Notes: generated by a model not told the origin, from the sequence alone. Positions 33,264 through 44,982 are shown, numbered from the stretch's first letter. The stretch is 64,000 nucleotides of DNA from Vandiemenella viatica (GCA_031002005.1 CM061918.1:41978947-42042946), one strand, 5' to 3'. Program-made: numbers and translations.

Positions 33264-33551
33264 TTATATAGAATGTGACCAGAATTCCGCAATCTTGATG
33301 GCCTTCTCGTTTGCCCTGTAAAGGTCGTCGATATTGCAGGTTTCAGGGAGATTCCTGCATATCAGAAGATGTTGTGGGTTCTGAAGCTCGCCACATTCAC
33401 ATAGATCGTTGTCATTAGTGTACCCCCATTTTTTAATATTATATTTACATCGGGACACTTCAGTTCTTAGTCTGTTTAGAGCCTTCCATATAGCATATGG
33501 CTGATTACATCCCGCAGCCGGTGCCTCTTTGATGTTCCTCCACCAGGACAA
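33264..33551 (-). pseudogene. LINE RT C-terminal zinc-binding tail, left arm
   Basis: A 95-residue frame contains IWKALNRLRTEVSRCKYN and WGYTNDNDLCECGELQNPQH followed by LLICRN: the arginine-containing helix and C-x-C-G...H...C zinc-binding tail found at the end of many LINE reverse transcriptases. The catalytic RT part is absent. The same 95 residues are encoded without change in the right arm (42509-42796), pointing to recent origin or homogenisation of the arms. Confidence 0.7.
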
Positions 33552-33559
33552 ATTTCAAA

Positions 33560-34400
33560 ATTAGGGGTAATGAAATTGTGTGTCTGTGAATGTGATGTCC
33601 GTCCTGTTGGTGTGTCTAATTAGCTAGAATAAATTCATTCTCATGCAAATACTTAATAATAATGATGTGAGTAACTTCAGCACTCGGGAATTCGATCCGA
33701 GGGGGTGTGCTAGGCGAAAAGAAAACATTAAGTTCTCGCCCGTGTAAATCTACTTATATGTCATTTTCTCATTGCCACAACTATTTACCCACCCAAATTG
33801 AGTGTCCTTAGCTGTACTTTGTCTAAAATTCCAATCAATCCCTTGTGACACATCAGTGATTGACACCTTTAACTGTATTTTACAGCACAGCACGTATGTT
33901 CCAGGAACGAAATACCGTCTGTTAATCTTACTAATTTCACCCCTGTCGAATCGAAGTACGCCAGTCCTATGTGATAAAAATCGAGTCACGCTAAGGCAGT
34001 GCTTTCGCAAAGTCTTCTCCTAATCAGTAGCAGGGATTCCAAGTTCACTTAAGGTGGTTCTACTGCAGTTTTCCAAGAAAATTCTCCCCTTTTCCAGGAA
34101 ATTATTTTTCAATAAATCAGGACCCAGGGAGTTCTCCATTCGGTTTAAAATGTTCCCATCTAACGCCAACCTTCGGATTCAGGACCAAGTGTGACATTTG
34201 ATTGTAATTTCATGCTTCATCCAACTAACCACGATAAAAGTGACATAATACCCTTAGCTAACTTGATCATCAAACAGACATCATAACCCACATTTTCATA
34301 GAAGACCCCCACACATCAACAAGTATCCAAAACGTCACCATAGGTTCTATTACGCCTAAGATAGCGCTCACACTTGAACTGTCGTAAATTGTTAGGTCAA
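33560..34400. repeat. Left-arm segment without recognised homology
   Basis: Mirrored at about 41660-42500. Only scattered single-base differences and one-base indels are seen between the arms (for example near 34130-34150). Short frames are not assignable. Confidence 0.5.
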
Positions 34401-35060
34401 AGTGGGTGTTTAGATATTTTATCCACTCAGACCTCATCACTTAAAGTCTAGTGCGAGATTGTGGTCATGGTCAACTTAGGCTCCATACACCACTCAGAAT
34501 TATTCCACCAATATCCATTCTAACAGCATTATACGCCACCTACAGCCCCTCAACACTCTTCCTATCTTCCAATGACATCCCAGCCCCAGCTCCTTTATTA
34601 TGTCACTTACTGAATATTTTCCACAGATAAATCTAGCTGCCCTCCTTTGCACCTTGCATTTGATGTACAAAAATGTGGACTGGTCAAAGTGGGTGTTTAG
34701 ATATTTTATCCACTCAGGCCTCATCACCTAAAGTCTAGTGCCAGATTGTGGTCTTGGTCAACTTAGGCCCCATACACGATTCAGAATTATTCCACCAATA
34801 TCCATTCTAACAGCATTATACGCCACCTACAGCCCCTGACACTCTTCCTATCTTCCAATGACATCCCAACCCAGCTCCTTTATTATGTCACTTACTGAAT
34901 ATTTTCCACAGATAAATATAGCTGCCATCTTTTGTACAAAAAATGTGGACTCCATACTACACCACACAAGCAGTGGTCTGACTGTGGATTTGTACCCAAG
35001 TCCTTCGCTTCTCTGATACACCCCCTCATCACCCTCTCTGTTAAATGATTTTTATCCCGA
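34400..35060 (-). repeat. Tandemly duplicated LINE RT tail, left arm
   Basis: Two diverged copies about 290-310 bp apart each encode (minus) ICGKYSVSDIIKELGLGCHW. One copy extends upstream to KVQRRAARFICG, the RAARF-type tail of CR1/Jockey-like RTs. The downstream part gives AYKS/YKSTVRPLLVWCS-like thumb sequence. Mirrored at about 41000-41660. Confidence 0.65.
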
Positions 35061-35099
35061 AGTGCATGTAATGAAAAAACGTGAGGAACACAATTCGTA

Positions 35100-36820
35100 T
35101 GTCAACACAATGAGCACAATGAAATGGGAGACTGCCTAAGCCCTGAATCAATGGTTAGAAGCACACGTTGATAGTGAGCATAATTCTAGACTCAAATCCA
35201 CAGAGGGATGACACACGCACATTTCCATGCCTACAGCGAGGTCGACAGAAAAACCAGCACCAAGATAGAACTCCCACAGAGGAAGAAGACACACACATAC
35301 ACACACACACGCGCACGCACACACTTGTACATGCATACAGCGAGGTCAATAGAACTAACAGCAAGCATCATGAAAACGATGAAGTGGGGCAGAATTGTCG
35401 TTACCACTGATTATCTGGACAGAACTATCCTTACAAAAATCATCAGACAGACGAGTTAAAGTCAGGTACCGCCATACTTACGCTTACATGCACAAAGAGA
35501 GACGCAGATACACATGTCCAAGTCTACACAACTACCGGTACCAATCATGGAAACAAAAAAGTGGTGTAGTACTCTCATGACTGGCTGAAAAACAGAAGTC
35601 TCCTTACATATCATCAGCCTGGCGAGCTAGAAGGTGTGCAAAAGATGACATATTTTCACCATAAATAGTGTTCATCACGCCCAGTTGATTACATTTACCA
35701 TCAACACGTCTCTCCCACACCACAACCCTTTCTACCATTCAGTAAAAAAGTGACGCAGGTACCATGAGTTGCAATAGACACTTGGCTATCAGATCTCACC
35801 CACAAATCCATACATCTCAATACACTAGCACAAACAAACATAAGTGGAGGGGACAGCAAAATCATTCGTCCGTCTCTCCCACACTGCAACCCTTTCTACC
35901 ATTCAGTAAAAAAGTGACGCAGGTACCATGAGTTGCAATAGACACTTGACTATCAGATCTCACCCACAAATCCATACATCTCAATACACTAGCACAAACA
36001 AACATAAGTGGAGGGACAGCAAAATCATTCGTCCAGAGAGACGTGTTTATAGAAGGTATTACCATATTTACACATACAGACACAGAGAGAGACGCACAAA
36101 CACTCACATTTCCATGCATTCAGCGAGCTACAAACAACATCCAGCCCCAATCATGCGAAGAAAAAGTGGGGTAGAACCCCCCATGACTCATAACTGACCA
36201 AAAAATCATCAGTAACATATGTTACAGGCACCATACTCTTCACATCAACATCATCTCATTTATTTCACACTACAGACCTCACTACCATCCAGTATCATGT
36301 ATGCTAGGTACAAAACTGCTCACATCAGCACCAACACGTCTATCCCATACCTAAGCTTTTTCTGCCATTCAGTAACATGTGCCACCCATGTACCACGAGT
36401 AGCAGTAGACACTTGGTCATCAGACAGATATCATAACTCCCATATTCATACTAGGTCTCACCCACAAATCCATATGTCACCTCACACAAGCATAAGTGCA
36501 AGGAACAGCACATCATACATCCAGAAAAACGAGATAAAGGAAGGTATTACCACATTTACGCAAAAAACACACAGAGATAGAGATGCATACACACGTACAT
36601 TTCCATGCCTACAGCGATCTCGACTCAACAACTAGCCCAATCATGGCAACGAAAAAGTGGAACAGAACAACCATGATTGGCCAAAAATCATAGACACACA
36701 CACTCACATGTCAATGCATTCACACAGTTCCATTCATCACCACACATAACTGGAGGAAAGAGACTGAACATGCTAGATCCAAACTGAAGAGTTACAGGAT
36801 ATGTGAAGTTTGAAATCACA
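35100..36820. repeat. CA/TG-rich satellite-like units, left arm
   Basis: Related diverged units of roughly 470-600 bp share a core reading (minus) CCAGTCATG, a C/A-rich tract, and GCTCGCTGTAGGCATGGAAA-type text. Includes a (CA)n microsatellite near 35289-35325 and a ~161-bp local tandem duplication (from about 35711 and from about 35872). Mirrored at 39223-40930. Confidence 0.75.
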
Positions 36821-37088
36821 GCCAGGCGGGCGCGGCGCGAGGTGGCCACCCTTCCTCACAGCGGACGCGTACATCGTGTTTTAGTAGGTCGGTATACCGG
36901 CGCATATTACCGCCTCGAGCGCAATGAAATTCCGGTCTTCAGTGCGGTCCTAAAAATGCGGTTACCGGTAGCAGGTCCCGGTCGGAAAACTCCGGTAAAC
37001 CATCGCAGTCCGCGCTTTTAGACCGGCGTATTACGGTATTTCTGTCCGCAGTGGGGAAGGGTGGCCACCTCGCGCCGCGCCCGCCTGG
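36821..37088. mobile_element. GC-rich TIR element at the arm/core junction
   Basis: A 268-bp block with ~45-bp nearly perfect terminal inverted repeats (CCAGGCGGGCGCGGCGCGAG, then GTGGCCACCCTT) and a GC- and CpG-rich centre with repeated CCGGTA-type motifs. No target duplication is visible; the left boundary coincides with the end of the left arm. Non-coding. Confidence 0.7.
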
Positions 37089-39222
37089 GAATGTTCACCC
37101 AAAATTTGTCTTTGATGAGCTCCTGTTAACAAATGACTTTTGACCAAACATTGCCAAGAGCTTAGTTCCAGCCACCAGCTATACTGATGGCACATTAAAA
37201 ATCAAGTATGTGTGGTGAGCACTGAGATGTATTGTAAAGACATGCTATCATCTGCCTATCATGTAACACCTCAGTGTGGATGTCGTGTGTCGGGACCCTT
37301 TCCTGCAATTACTTGTATGTATGTGGCAACTTATGAAATTAGCTTTGTACATATTACCAACGATACTGAATGGCAGAGAGGTCTGTAGTGTGAGTTAAAT
37401 GATATGATTTTGATGTGAGGAGTTTGTTAATGATGATTTTTTTTTGTCAGTCTTGAGCCATGGGGGTTCTGTCCCACTTTTTCTTTGCCATGATTGGGCT
37501 GGTTGTTATGTTGAGCTCGCTGTAGGCATGGATATCGTCTTTCTCTGTGTCTGTATGCGTAAGTATGGTGATACCTTCCTTAAACTCATTTATCTGGACG
37601 TATGAATTGCTGTTCCTCCCATATGTTTGTGCTTGTGTGGAGACGTATGGGTTTGTGGGTGAGACCTAGTATGAATATGGAGTTTATGATACCCGTCTGA
37701 TAGACAAGTGTCTATTGTACTCATGGTACCTGGGTCACATGTTATTAAATGACCGAAAGGGTTGCGGTGTGGGAGAGATGTGACTGTGATTTCAAACTTC
37801 ACACATCCTGTAACTCTTCAGTTTGGATCTAGCATGTTCAGTCTATTTCCTCCAGTTATGTATTGGTGATGAATGGAACTGCGTGAATGCTTTGACATGT
37901 GAGTGTGTGTATATGTGTGTCTTTCTATGATTTTTGGGCCAGTCATTGGGTGTTCTGTTTCACTTTTTCGTTGCCACGATTGGGCTAGTTGTTGAGTCGA
38001 GATCGCTGTAGGCATGGAAATGTACGTGTGTATGCGTCTCTATCTCTGTGTGTTTTTTTGCGTAAATGTGGTGATACCTTACCTTTATCTCGTTTTTCTG
38101 GATGTATGATGTGCTGTTCCTGCACTTATGTTTGTGTGAGGTGACATATGGATTTGTGGGTGAGACCTAGTATGAATATGGGAGTTATGATATCTGTCTG
38201 ATGACCAAGTGTCTACTGCTACTCGTGGTGACAGAAAGGGTTGCGGTGTGGGCGAGATGTGGCTGTGATTTCAAACTTCACATATCCTGTAACTCTTCAG
38301 TTTGGATCTAGCATGTTCAGTCTCTTTCCTCCAGTTATGTGTGGTGATGAATGGAACTGTGTGAATGCATTGAAATGTGAGTGTGTGTGTCTATGATTTT
38401 TGGCCAGTCATGGGTGTTCTGTTCCACTTTTTCGTTGCCACGATTGGGCTAGTTGTTGAGTCGAGATCGCTGTAGGCATGGAAATGTTCGTGTGTATGCG
38501 TCTCTATCTCTGTGTGTTTTTTTTTGCTTAAATGTGGTGATACCTTCCTTTATCTCGTTTTTCTGGATGTATGATGTGCTGTTCCTGCACTTATGCTTGT
38601 GTGAGGTGACATATGGATTTGTGGGTGAGACCTAGTATGAATATGGGAGTTATGATATCTGTCTGATGACCAAGTGTCTACTGCTACTCGTGGTACATGG
38701 GGGCACATATTACTAAATGACACAAAGGGTTGCTGTGTGGGCGAGATGTGGCTGTGATTTCAAACTTCACAGATCCTGTAACTCTTCAGTTTGGATCTAG
38801 CATGTTCAGTCTCTTTCCTCCAGTTATGTATGGTGATGAATGGAACTGCGTGAATGCTTTGACATGTGAGTGTGTGTGTGTCTTTCTATGATTTTTGGCC
38901 AGTCATGGGTGTTCTGTTCCACTTTTTCGTTGCCATGATTGGGCTAGTTGTTGAGTCGAGATCGCTGTAGGCATGGAAATGTACGTGTGTATGCGTCTCT
39001 ATCTCTGTGTGTTTTTTTGCGTAAATGTGGTGATACCTTCCTTTATCTCGTTTTTCTGGATGTATGATGTGCTGTTCCTGCACTTATGTTTGTGTGAGGT
39101 GACATATGGATTTGTGGGTGAGACCTAGTATGAATATGGGAGTTATGATATCTGTCTGATGACCAAGTGTCTACTGCTACTCGTGGTGACAGAAAGGGTT
39201 GCGGTGTGGGCGAGATGTGGCT
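37089..39222. repeat. Asymmetric core with tandem array of ~470-490 bp units
   Basis: About 37089-37330 is unique. From about 37440 the satellite-like unit recurs. Its landmark 'ttttggccagtcatgggtgttctg' (with variants) starts near 37929, 38397 and 38890, and again near 39357 inside the right arm, giving spacings of 468, 493 and 467. The left arm has only one such unit, so the copies here are an expansion on the right side or a loss on the left. Confidence 0.8.
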
Positions 39223-40930
39223 GTGATTTCAAACTTCACATATCCTGTAACTCTTCAGTTTGGATCTAGCATGTTCAGGTCTCTTTCCTCCAGTTATGTG
39301 TGGTGATGAATGGAACTGTGTGAATGCATTGACATGTGAGTGTGTGTGTCTATGATTTTTGGCCAATCATGGTTGTTCTGTTCCACTTTTTCGTTGCCAT
39401 GATTGGGCTAGTTGTTGAGTCGAGATCGCTGTAGGCATGGAAATGTACGTGTGTATGCATCTCTATCTCTGTGTGTTTTTTGCGTAAATGTGGTAATACC
39501 TTCCTTTATCTCGTTTTTCTGGATGTATGATGTGCTGTTCCTTGCACTTATGCTTGTGTGAGGTGACATATGGATTTGTGGGTGAGACCTAGTATGAATA
39601 TGGGAGTTATGATATCTGTCTGATGACCAAGTGTCTACTGCTACTCGTGGTACATGGGTGGCACATGTTACTGAATGGCAGAAAAAGCTTAGGTATGGGA
39701 TAGACGTGTTGGTGCTGATGTGAGCAGTTTTGTACCTAGCATACATGATACTGGATGGTAGTGAGGTCTGTAGTGTGAAATAAATGAGATGATGTTGATG
39801 TGAAGAGTATGGTGCCTGTAACATATGTTACTGATGATTTTTTGGTCAGTTATGAGTCATGGGGGTTCTACCCCACTTTTTCTTCGCCATGATTGGGGCT
39901 GGATGTTGTGTGTAGCTCGCTGAATGCATGGAAATGTGAGTGTTTGTGCGTCTCTCTCTGTGTCTGTATGTGTAAATATGGTAATACCTTCTATAAACAC
40001 GTCTCTCTGGACGAATGATTTTGCTGTCCCTCCACTTATGTTTGTTTGTGCTAGTGTATTGAGATGTATGGATTTGTGGGTGAGATCTGATAGTCAAGTG
40101 TCTATTGCAACTCATGGTACCTGCGTCACTTTTTTACTGAATGGTAGAAAGGGTTGCAGTGTGGGAGAGACGGACGAATGATTTTGCTGTCCCCTCCACT
40201 TATGTTTGTTTGTGCTAGTGTATTGAGATGTATGGATTTGTGGGTGAGATCTGATAGCCAAGTGTCTATTGCAACTCATGGTACCTGCGTCACTTTTTTA
40301 CTGAATGGTAGAAAGGGTTGTGTGTGGGAGAGACGTGTTGATGGTAAATGTAATCAACTGGGGCGTGATGAACACTATTTATGGTGAAAATATGTCATCT
40401 TTTGCACACCTTCTAGCTCGCCAGGCTGATGATATGTAAGGAGACTTCTGTTTTTCAGCCAGTCATGAGAGTACTACACCACTTTTTTGTTTCCATGATT
40501 GGTACCGGTAGTTGTGTAGACTTGGACATGTGTATCTGCGTCTCTCTTTGTGCATGTAAGCGTAAGTATGGCGGTACCTGACTTTAACTCGTCTGTCTGA
40601 TGATTTTTGTAAGGATAGTTCTGTCCAGATAATCAGTGGTAACGACAATTCTGCCCCACTTCATCGTTTTCATGATGCTTGCTGTTAGTTCTATTGACCT
40701 CGCTGTATGCATGTACAAGTGTGTGCGTGCGCGTGTGTGTGTGTATGTGTGTGTCTTCTTCCTCTGTGGGAGTTCTATCTTGGTGCTGGTTTTTCTGTCG
40801 ACCTCGCTGTAGGCATGGAAATGTGCGTGTGTCATCCCTCTGTGGATTTGAGTCTAGAATTATGCTCACTATCAACGTGTGCTTCTAACCATTGATTCAG
40901 GGCTTAGGCAGTCTCCCATTTCATTGTGCT
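39223..40930. repeat. TG/CA-rich satellite-like units, right arm
   Basis: Mirror of 35100-36820, collinear over its whole length and identical in several conceptual translations. The right arm has about 16-17 extra bases near 40935-40952 compared with the left. Confidence 0.75.
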
Positions 40931-40999
40931 CTTTACAGTTTACTGCCGTTTGTGTTGACATACGAATTGTGTTCCTCACGTTTTTCATTACATGCACTT

Positions 41000-41660
41000 C
41001 GGGATAAAAATCATTTAACAGAGAGGGTGATGAGGGGGTGTATCAGAGAAGCGAAGGACTTGGGTACAAATCCACAGTCAGACCACTGCTTGTGTGGTGT
41101 AGTATGGAGTCCACATTTTTTGTACAAAAGATGGCAGCTATATTTATCTGTGGAAAATATTCAGTAAGTGACATAATAAAGGAGCTGGGGTTGGGATGTC
41201 ATTGGAAGATAGGAAGAGTGTCAGGGGCTGTAGGTGGCGTATAATGCTGTTAGAATGGATATTGGTGGAATAATTCTGAATCGTGTATGGGGCCTAAGTT
41301 GACCAAGACCACAATCTGGCACTAGACTTTAGGTGATGAGGCCTGAGTGGATAAAATATCTAAACACCCACTTTGACCAGTCCACATTTTTTGTACATCA
41401 AATGCAAGGTGCAAAGGAGGGCAGCTAGATTTATCTGTGGAAAATATTCAGTAAGTGACATAATAAAGGAGCTGGGGCTGGGATGTCATTGGAAGATAGG
41501 AAGAGTGTTGAGGGGCTGTAGGTGGCGTATAATGCTGTTAGAATGGATATTGGTGGAATAATTCTGAGTGGTGTATGGAGCCTAAGTTGACCATGACCAC
41601 AATCTCGCACTAGACTTTAAGTGATGAGGTCTGAGTGGATAAAATATCTAAACACCCACT
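41000..41660 (+). repeat. Tandemly duplicated LINE RT tail, right arm
   Basis: Plus-strand mirror of 34400-35060, with frames at 41038-41244 and 41373-41561 carrying ICGKYSVSDIIKELGLGCHW. Confidence 0.65.
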
Positions 41661-42508
41661 TTGACCTAACAATTTACGACAGTTCAAGTGTGAGCGCTAT
41701 CTTAGGCGTAATAGAACCTATGGTGACGTTTTGGATACTTGTTGATGTGTGGGGGTCTTCTATGAAAATGTGGGTTATGATGTCTGTTTGATGATCAAGT
41801 TAGCTAAGGGTATTATGTCACTTTTATCGTGGTTAGTTGGATGAAGCATGAAATTACAATCAAATGTCACACTTGGTCCTGAATCCGAAGGTTGGCGTTA
41901 GATGGGAACATTTAAACCGAATGGAGAACTCCCCTGGGTCCTGATTTATTGAAAAATAATTTCCTGGAAAAGGGGAGAATTTTCTTGGAAAACTGCAGTA
42001 GAACCACCTTAAGTGAACTTGGAATCCCTGCTACTGATTAGGAGAAGACTTTGCGAAAGCACTGCCTTAGCGTGACTCGATTTTTATCACATAGGACTGG
42101 CGTACTTCGATTCGACAGGGGTGAAATTAGTAAGATTAACAGACGTATTTCGTTCCTGGAACATACGTGCTGTGCTGTAAAATACAGTTAAAGGTGTCAA
42201 TCACTGATGTGTCACAAGGGATTGATTGGAATTTTAGACAAAGTACAGCTAAGGACACTCAATTTGGGTGGGTAAATAGTTGTGGCAATGAGAAAATGAC
42301 ATATAAGTAGATTTACACGGGCGAGAACTTAATGTTTTCTTTTCGCCTAGCACACCCCCTCGGATCGAATTCCCGAGTGCTGAAGTTACTCACATCATTA
42401 TTATTAAGTATTTGCATGAGAATGAATTTATTCTAGCTAATTAGACACACCAACAGGACGGACATCACATTCACAGACACACAATTTCATTACCCCTAAT
42501 TTTGAAAT

Positions 42509-42796
42509 TTGTCCTGGTGGAGGAACATCAAAGAGGCACCGGCTGCGGGATGTAATCAGCCATATGCTATATGGAAGGCTCTAAACAGACTAAGAACTGA
42601 AGTGTCCCGATGTAAATATAATATTAAAAAATGGGGGTACACTAATGACAACGATCTATGTGAATGTGGCGAGCTTCAGAACCCACAACATCTTCTGATA
42701 TGCAGGAATCTCCCTGAAACCTGCAATATCGACGACCTTTACAGGGCAAACGAGAAGGCCATCAAGATTGCGGAATTCTGGTCACATTCTATATAA
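42509..42796 (+). pseudogene. LINE RT C-terminal zinc-binding tail, right arm
   Basis: Mirror of 33264-33551, identical at protein level. Transcription toward the right end of the element would read it in sense. No start context or upstream RT domain is present, so a captured LINE fragment is more likely than a functional small protein. Confidence 0.7.
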
Positions 42797-43639
42797 TTGT
42801 GTTTATAGTTAATATTAATTAATTAATGTTATTTGTTTATTCAACTTGTTATGTCCTGGACACGAGAAATATAAATAAAAATATAAATACCCCTAATTTA
42901 ATACATCCTTTAAAATACACGGACTGTAGGTGACACTCGTGAGTTATATTATATTGTTCATAATGAAAAAGTGAGTTTGTTTCCCGTCTCTTCGTCGGTG
43001 AATTAATTTTTAATGTCTGCCTGCTTCGATGAACGGAATTTATGTTAACAGCGAGGTCTTTAGAGACGGGGAAAGGATGGGAAGGAATTCGGCCATGGTC
43101 TTTTAAAGGAAGCATCCCCGGCATTCACTTGGAGTGATTTTGGGAAACCATGGATGCCTGGAACCTCCGTCCTCCCGAATGCGAGGCAAGAACGCTAAAT
43201 AATTTCATGAAAACAGGTACACATAGAATTCTTCCTCGGTTTTATATCTGGAGTTTATGACGCTTTTTTTCCCCATATAGAACGTTAAAAGGAAACATTT
43301 ATGCTTTTTTTATTCAAGGCAGGTATCCTCTCTAGGTATGGAAACTAAAATTTTGAAATTGACGAGTTGGAACGGCTTTTTCAATAAAAACACCGCGGCC
43401 GGACTCGAACCGGCGACCTTCGGCACTCTAACCCCTACGCTACCGATGTCTGTTCACGTAAAAAAATCGCTTAAGTATTTTTCACGATACAAAATATTTT
43501 ACTGTGTGTCGATAGTAGCCAAGATGTTCAGTGCTTGCTTAACAGGAAGCTAGGAATACATATTTCGTCACGCTTAGTAAACAGAGATAACAGTCGTTGA
43601 AACAGTGTACACATTTCGCAAAGCGCGCCGGAAATAATG

Positions 43640-43870
43640 CCACCGAACGCCATCTAGCCGCCACCAAATGAACTAGAAATTAAGCCCTTGGGAGATGCCG
43701 CCATCTGTGCGGGCGGTTGAGGAACTAACGGCGGCCATCTTGGTCACACCAAACGGGGGCGGCAATCTTGACCGGGCGGTGCGCTCGGCGGCCATCTTGG
43801 TCACACCAAACGGGGGCGGCCATGTTGTGACGTCACGCGGACGAGTGGAGTCTCTTCCGGGGCCGGCTTA
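43640..43870. promoter_or_regulatory. CpG-rich block with CRE and repeated YY1-type sites (right arm)
   Basis: Mirror image of the left-arm block: GGCGGCCATCTTGGTCACAC repeated, and the TGACGTCA site near 43829. The two blocks point in opposite directions, so transcription from both would enter (or leave) the element from both ends. Confidence 0.5.
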
Positions 43871-44131
43871 AGATCTTTTGTCCCAGGAGTCACAGTCTCC
43901 TCCTACTGTGATTGTTTGCAAAGATTGTTTTCATACGATTATTTCACTTATGTATGCTGATATGAGCGTACAGCGCCATCTGTTAGCAGCTTTTGTAACT
44001 ATTATTTCACACTGCTGTATACACTTCTTACAGCTGTCACAATAAACATACCGTTTACTGCATTCCTCTATCGATCTTTGTTTTCGAGATATTTAATTTT
44101 GAAATCAGGGAGTCCTTTTCTGGACACCCTG

Positions 44132-44345
44132 TATATGCCTGTCTGTCTGGAGAAATGCTTCGAGTAACTGCACGACATCTTAAAAGCAACTATATTGTAG
44201 TACACCACGAACTGGAGAAAATAAACCGTTTATCGGTTAGAAAAAGAAGTCAAATTTACTGTTAAAGCAACAAGATGCCTGCATATTACATCGTGATAAG
44301 AAATAATGCACCCATATCAGACACAAGGTTCACAAATGCAGACCA
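44132..44345. other. Flank of the split TIR element
   Basis: Non-coding; nothing recognised. Confidence 0.35.
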
Positions 44346-44349
44346 GACA

Positions 44350-44572
44350 CCTTTTCTTTTTTGCTTCTGGCTTTACGCATTGTCGACGTCGAGGTCATTA
44401 GAGGTGGGTAAGGAGTGAAGGCAAGGAACGGGAAGGAATTTAGCAATAGCCTTTTGAATGAATCATCTCAGCATTCGGCAGAAGAGATTTGGGAAACCGA
44501 AATCTGGATGGCCGGTCGGGGATCCGAGCCAGCATCCTTCCGAATGCGAGGCCAGAGGGTTACTGTTTACCC
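44350..44572 (-). mobile_element. tRNA-derived SINE (family A)
   Basis: Antisense copy with CCGAATGCGAGGCCAGAGGG, the CCGGTCGGGGATCCGAGCC box-B region (diverged) and a homopolymer-like tail side near 44353-44372. Confidence 0.75.
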
Positions 44573-44717
44573 ACACATTTCCCGCCTCTAATGACGTCAA
44601 CGCGGAGTAAAGCCCAAGGGGAAAAAAGAATTTACCCATAATGACGAAAATAATTAAAGTGTTATCTCAATAGCTTCAATCAACTCGGCTAATAGGTACC
44701 GGAACCGTATTACAACC

Positions 44718-44974
44718 CAGTAGCGGATCCAAGATTTTGGTTTGGGGAGGGGCTTGACTTGGGCGAGGATAGGCTTCATAGGAGGGAGGGGGGAGGGGTG
44801 AAATCTCATGTCAACATTTTATTTCAGATTGCAGCCCTTATAATAACAGCAGAGCTAAATAAAAAAAAAAGTCCCCAAATTTACGATGTCGTTGGGGGTG
44901 ACCTAGATGCTTTTCGAGGAGGGCTTGAACCCCTTAGCCGCCCCCCCCCCCCCCTCCCCCTGGATCCGCTACTG
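44718..44974. mobile_element. hAT-type MITE, 8-bp target duplication
   Basis: A 257-bp element with ends CAGTAGCGGATCCA and TGGATCCGCTACTG, flanked by perfect TTACAACC (44710-44717 and 44975-44982). Contains G- and C-runs and no coding capacity. Confidence 0.9.
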
Positions 44975-44982
44975 TTACAACC

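Larger units (their letters stand above)
32154..43906. mobile_element. Giant palindromic (foldback-type) element, 11.75 kb
   Basis: Inverted arms 32154-36820 and 39223-43906 are almost identical. Paired positions sum to 76060 in the outer part and 76043 in the inner part, so only about 17 bp of net indel separates 4.67 kb. Ends read GTAGGAGGAGACTGTGACTC. A duplication TGTGATT (32146-32152 and 43907-43913) flanks it, and the next base differs. Arms carry a CpG/YY1 block, SINE and LINE fragments and satellite-like units; the 2.4-kb core is asymmetric. No transposase is visible, so it is non-autonomous if mobile. The superfamily is unknown. Confidence 0.75.
31886..44131. mobile_element. Short TA-flanked TIR element split by the giant palindrome
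   Basis: Outer ends start CAGGGTGTCCAGAAAAGGAC and form inverted repeats of 163 bp (31886-32048 and 43969-44131) with only a few mismatches. TA lies on both sides (31884-31885 and 44132-44133). Between these repeats and the palindrome are unrelated subterminal pieces (104 bp on the left, about 55 bp on the right). Without the insert the element would be about 490 bp, a non-autonomous MITE of Tc1/mariner type. Confidence 0.8.

Noticed and set aside
36219..36635. 138-residue frame mirrored at 39408-39824 as a conserved protein
   Set aside because: Identity follows from the near-identical DNA arms. The peptide is H/T/S-rich translation of a CA/TG-rich satellite unit.
37440..40930. CRISPR-like or direct-repeat array
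   Set aside because: Units are ~470-490 bp, without short constant repeats and unique spacers; this is a satellite-like tandem array in a eukaryotic genome.
31886..44131. Giant palindrome as a pure sequencing or assembly artefact
   Set aside because: The arms are not identical (single-base changes, a ~17-bp indel, an unequal tandem array), the outer MITE pieces differ on the two sides, and a target duplication is present. A fold-over read artefact would give exact mirror images without these. Long reads should still confirm it.
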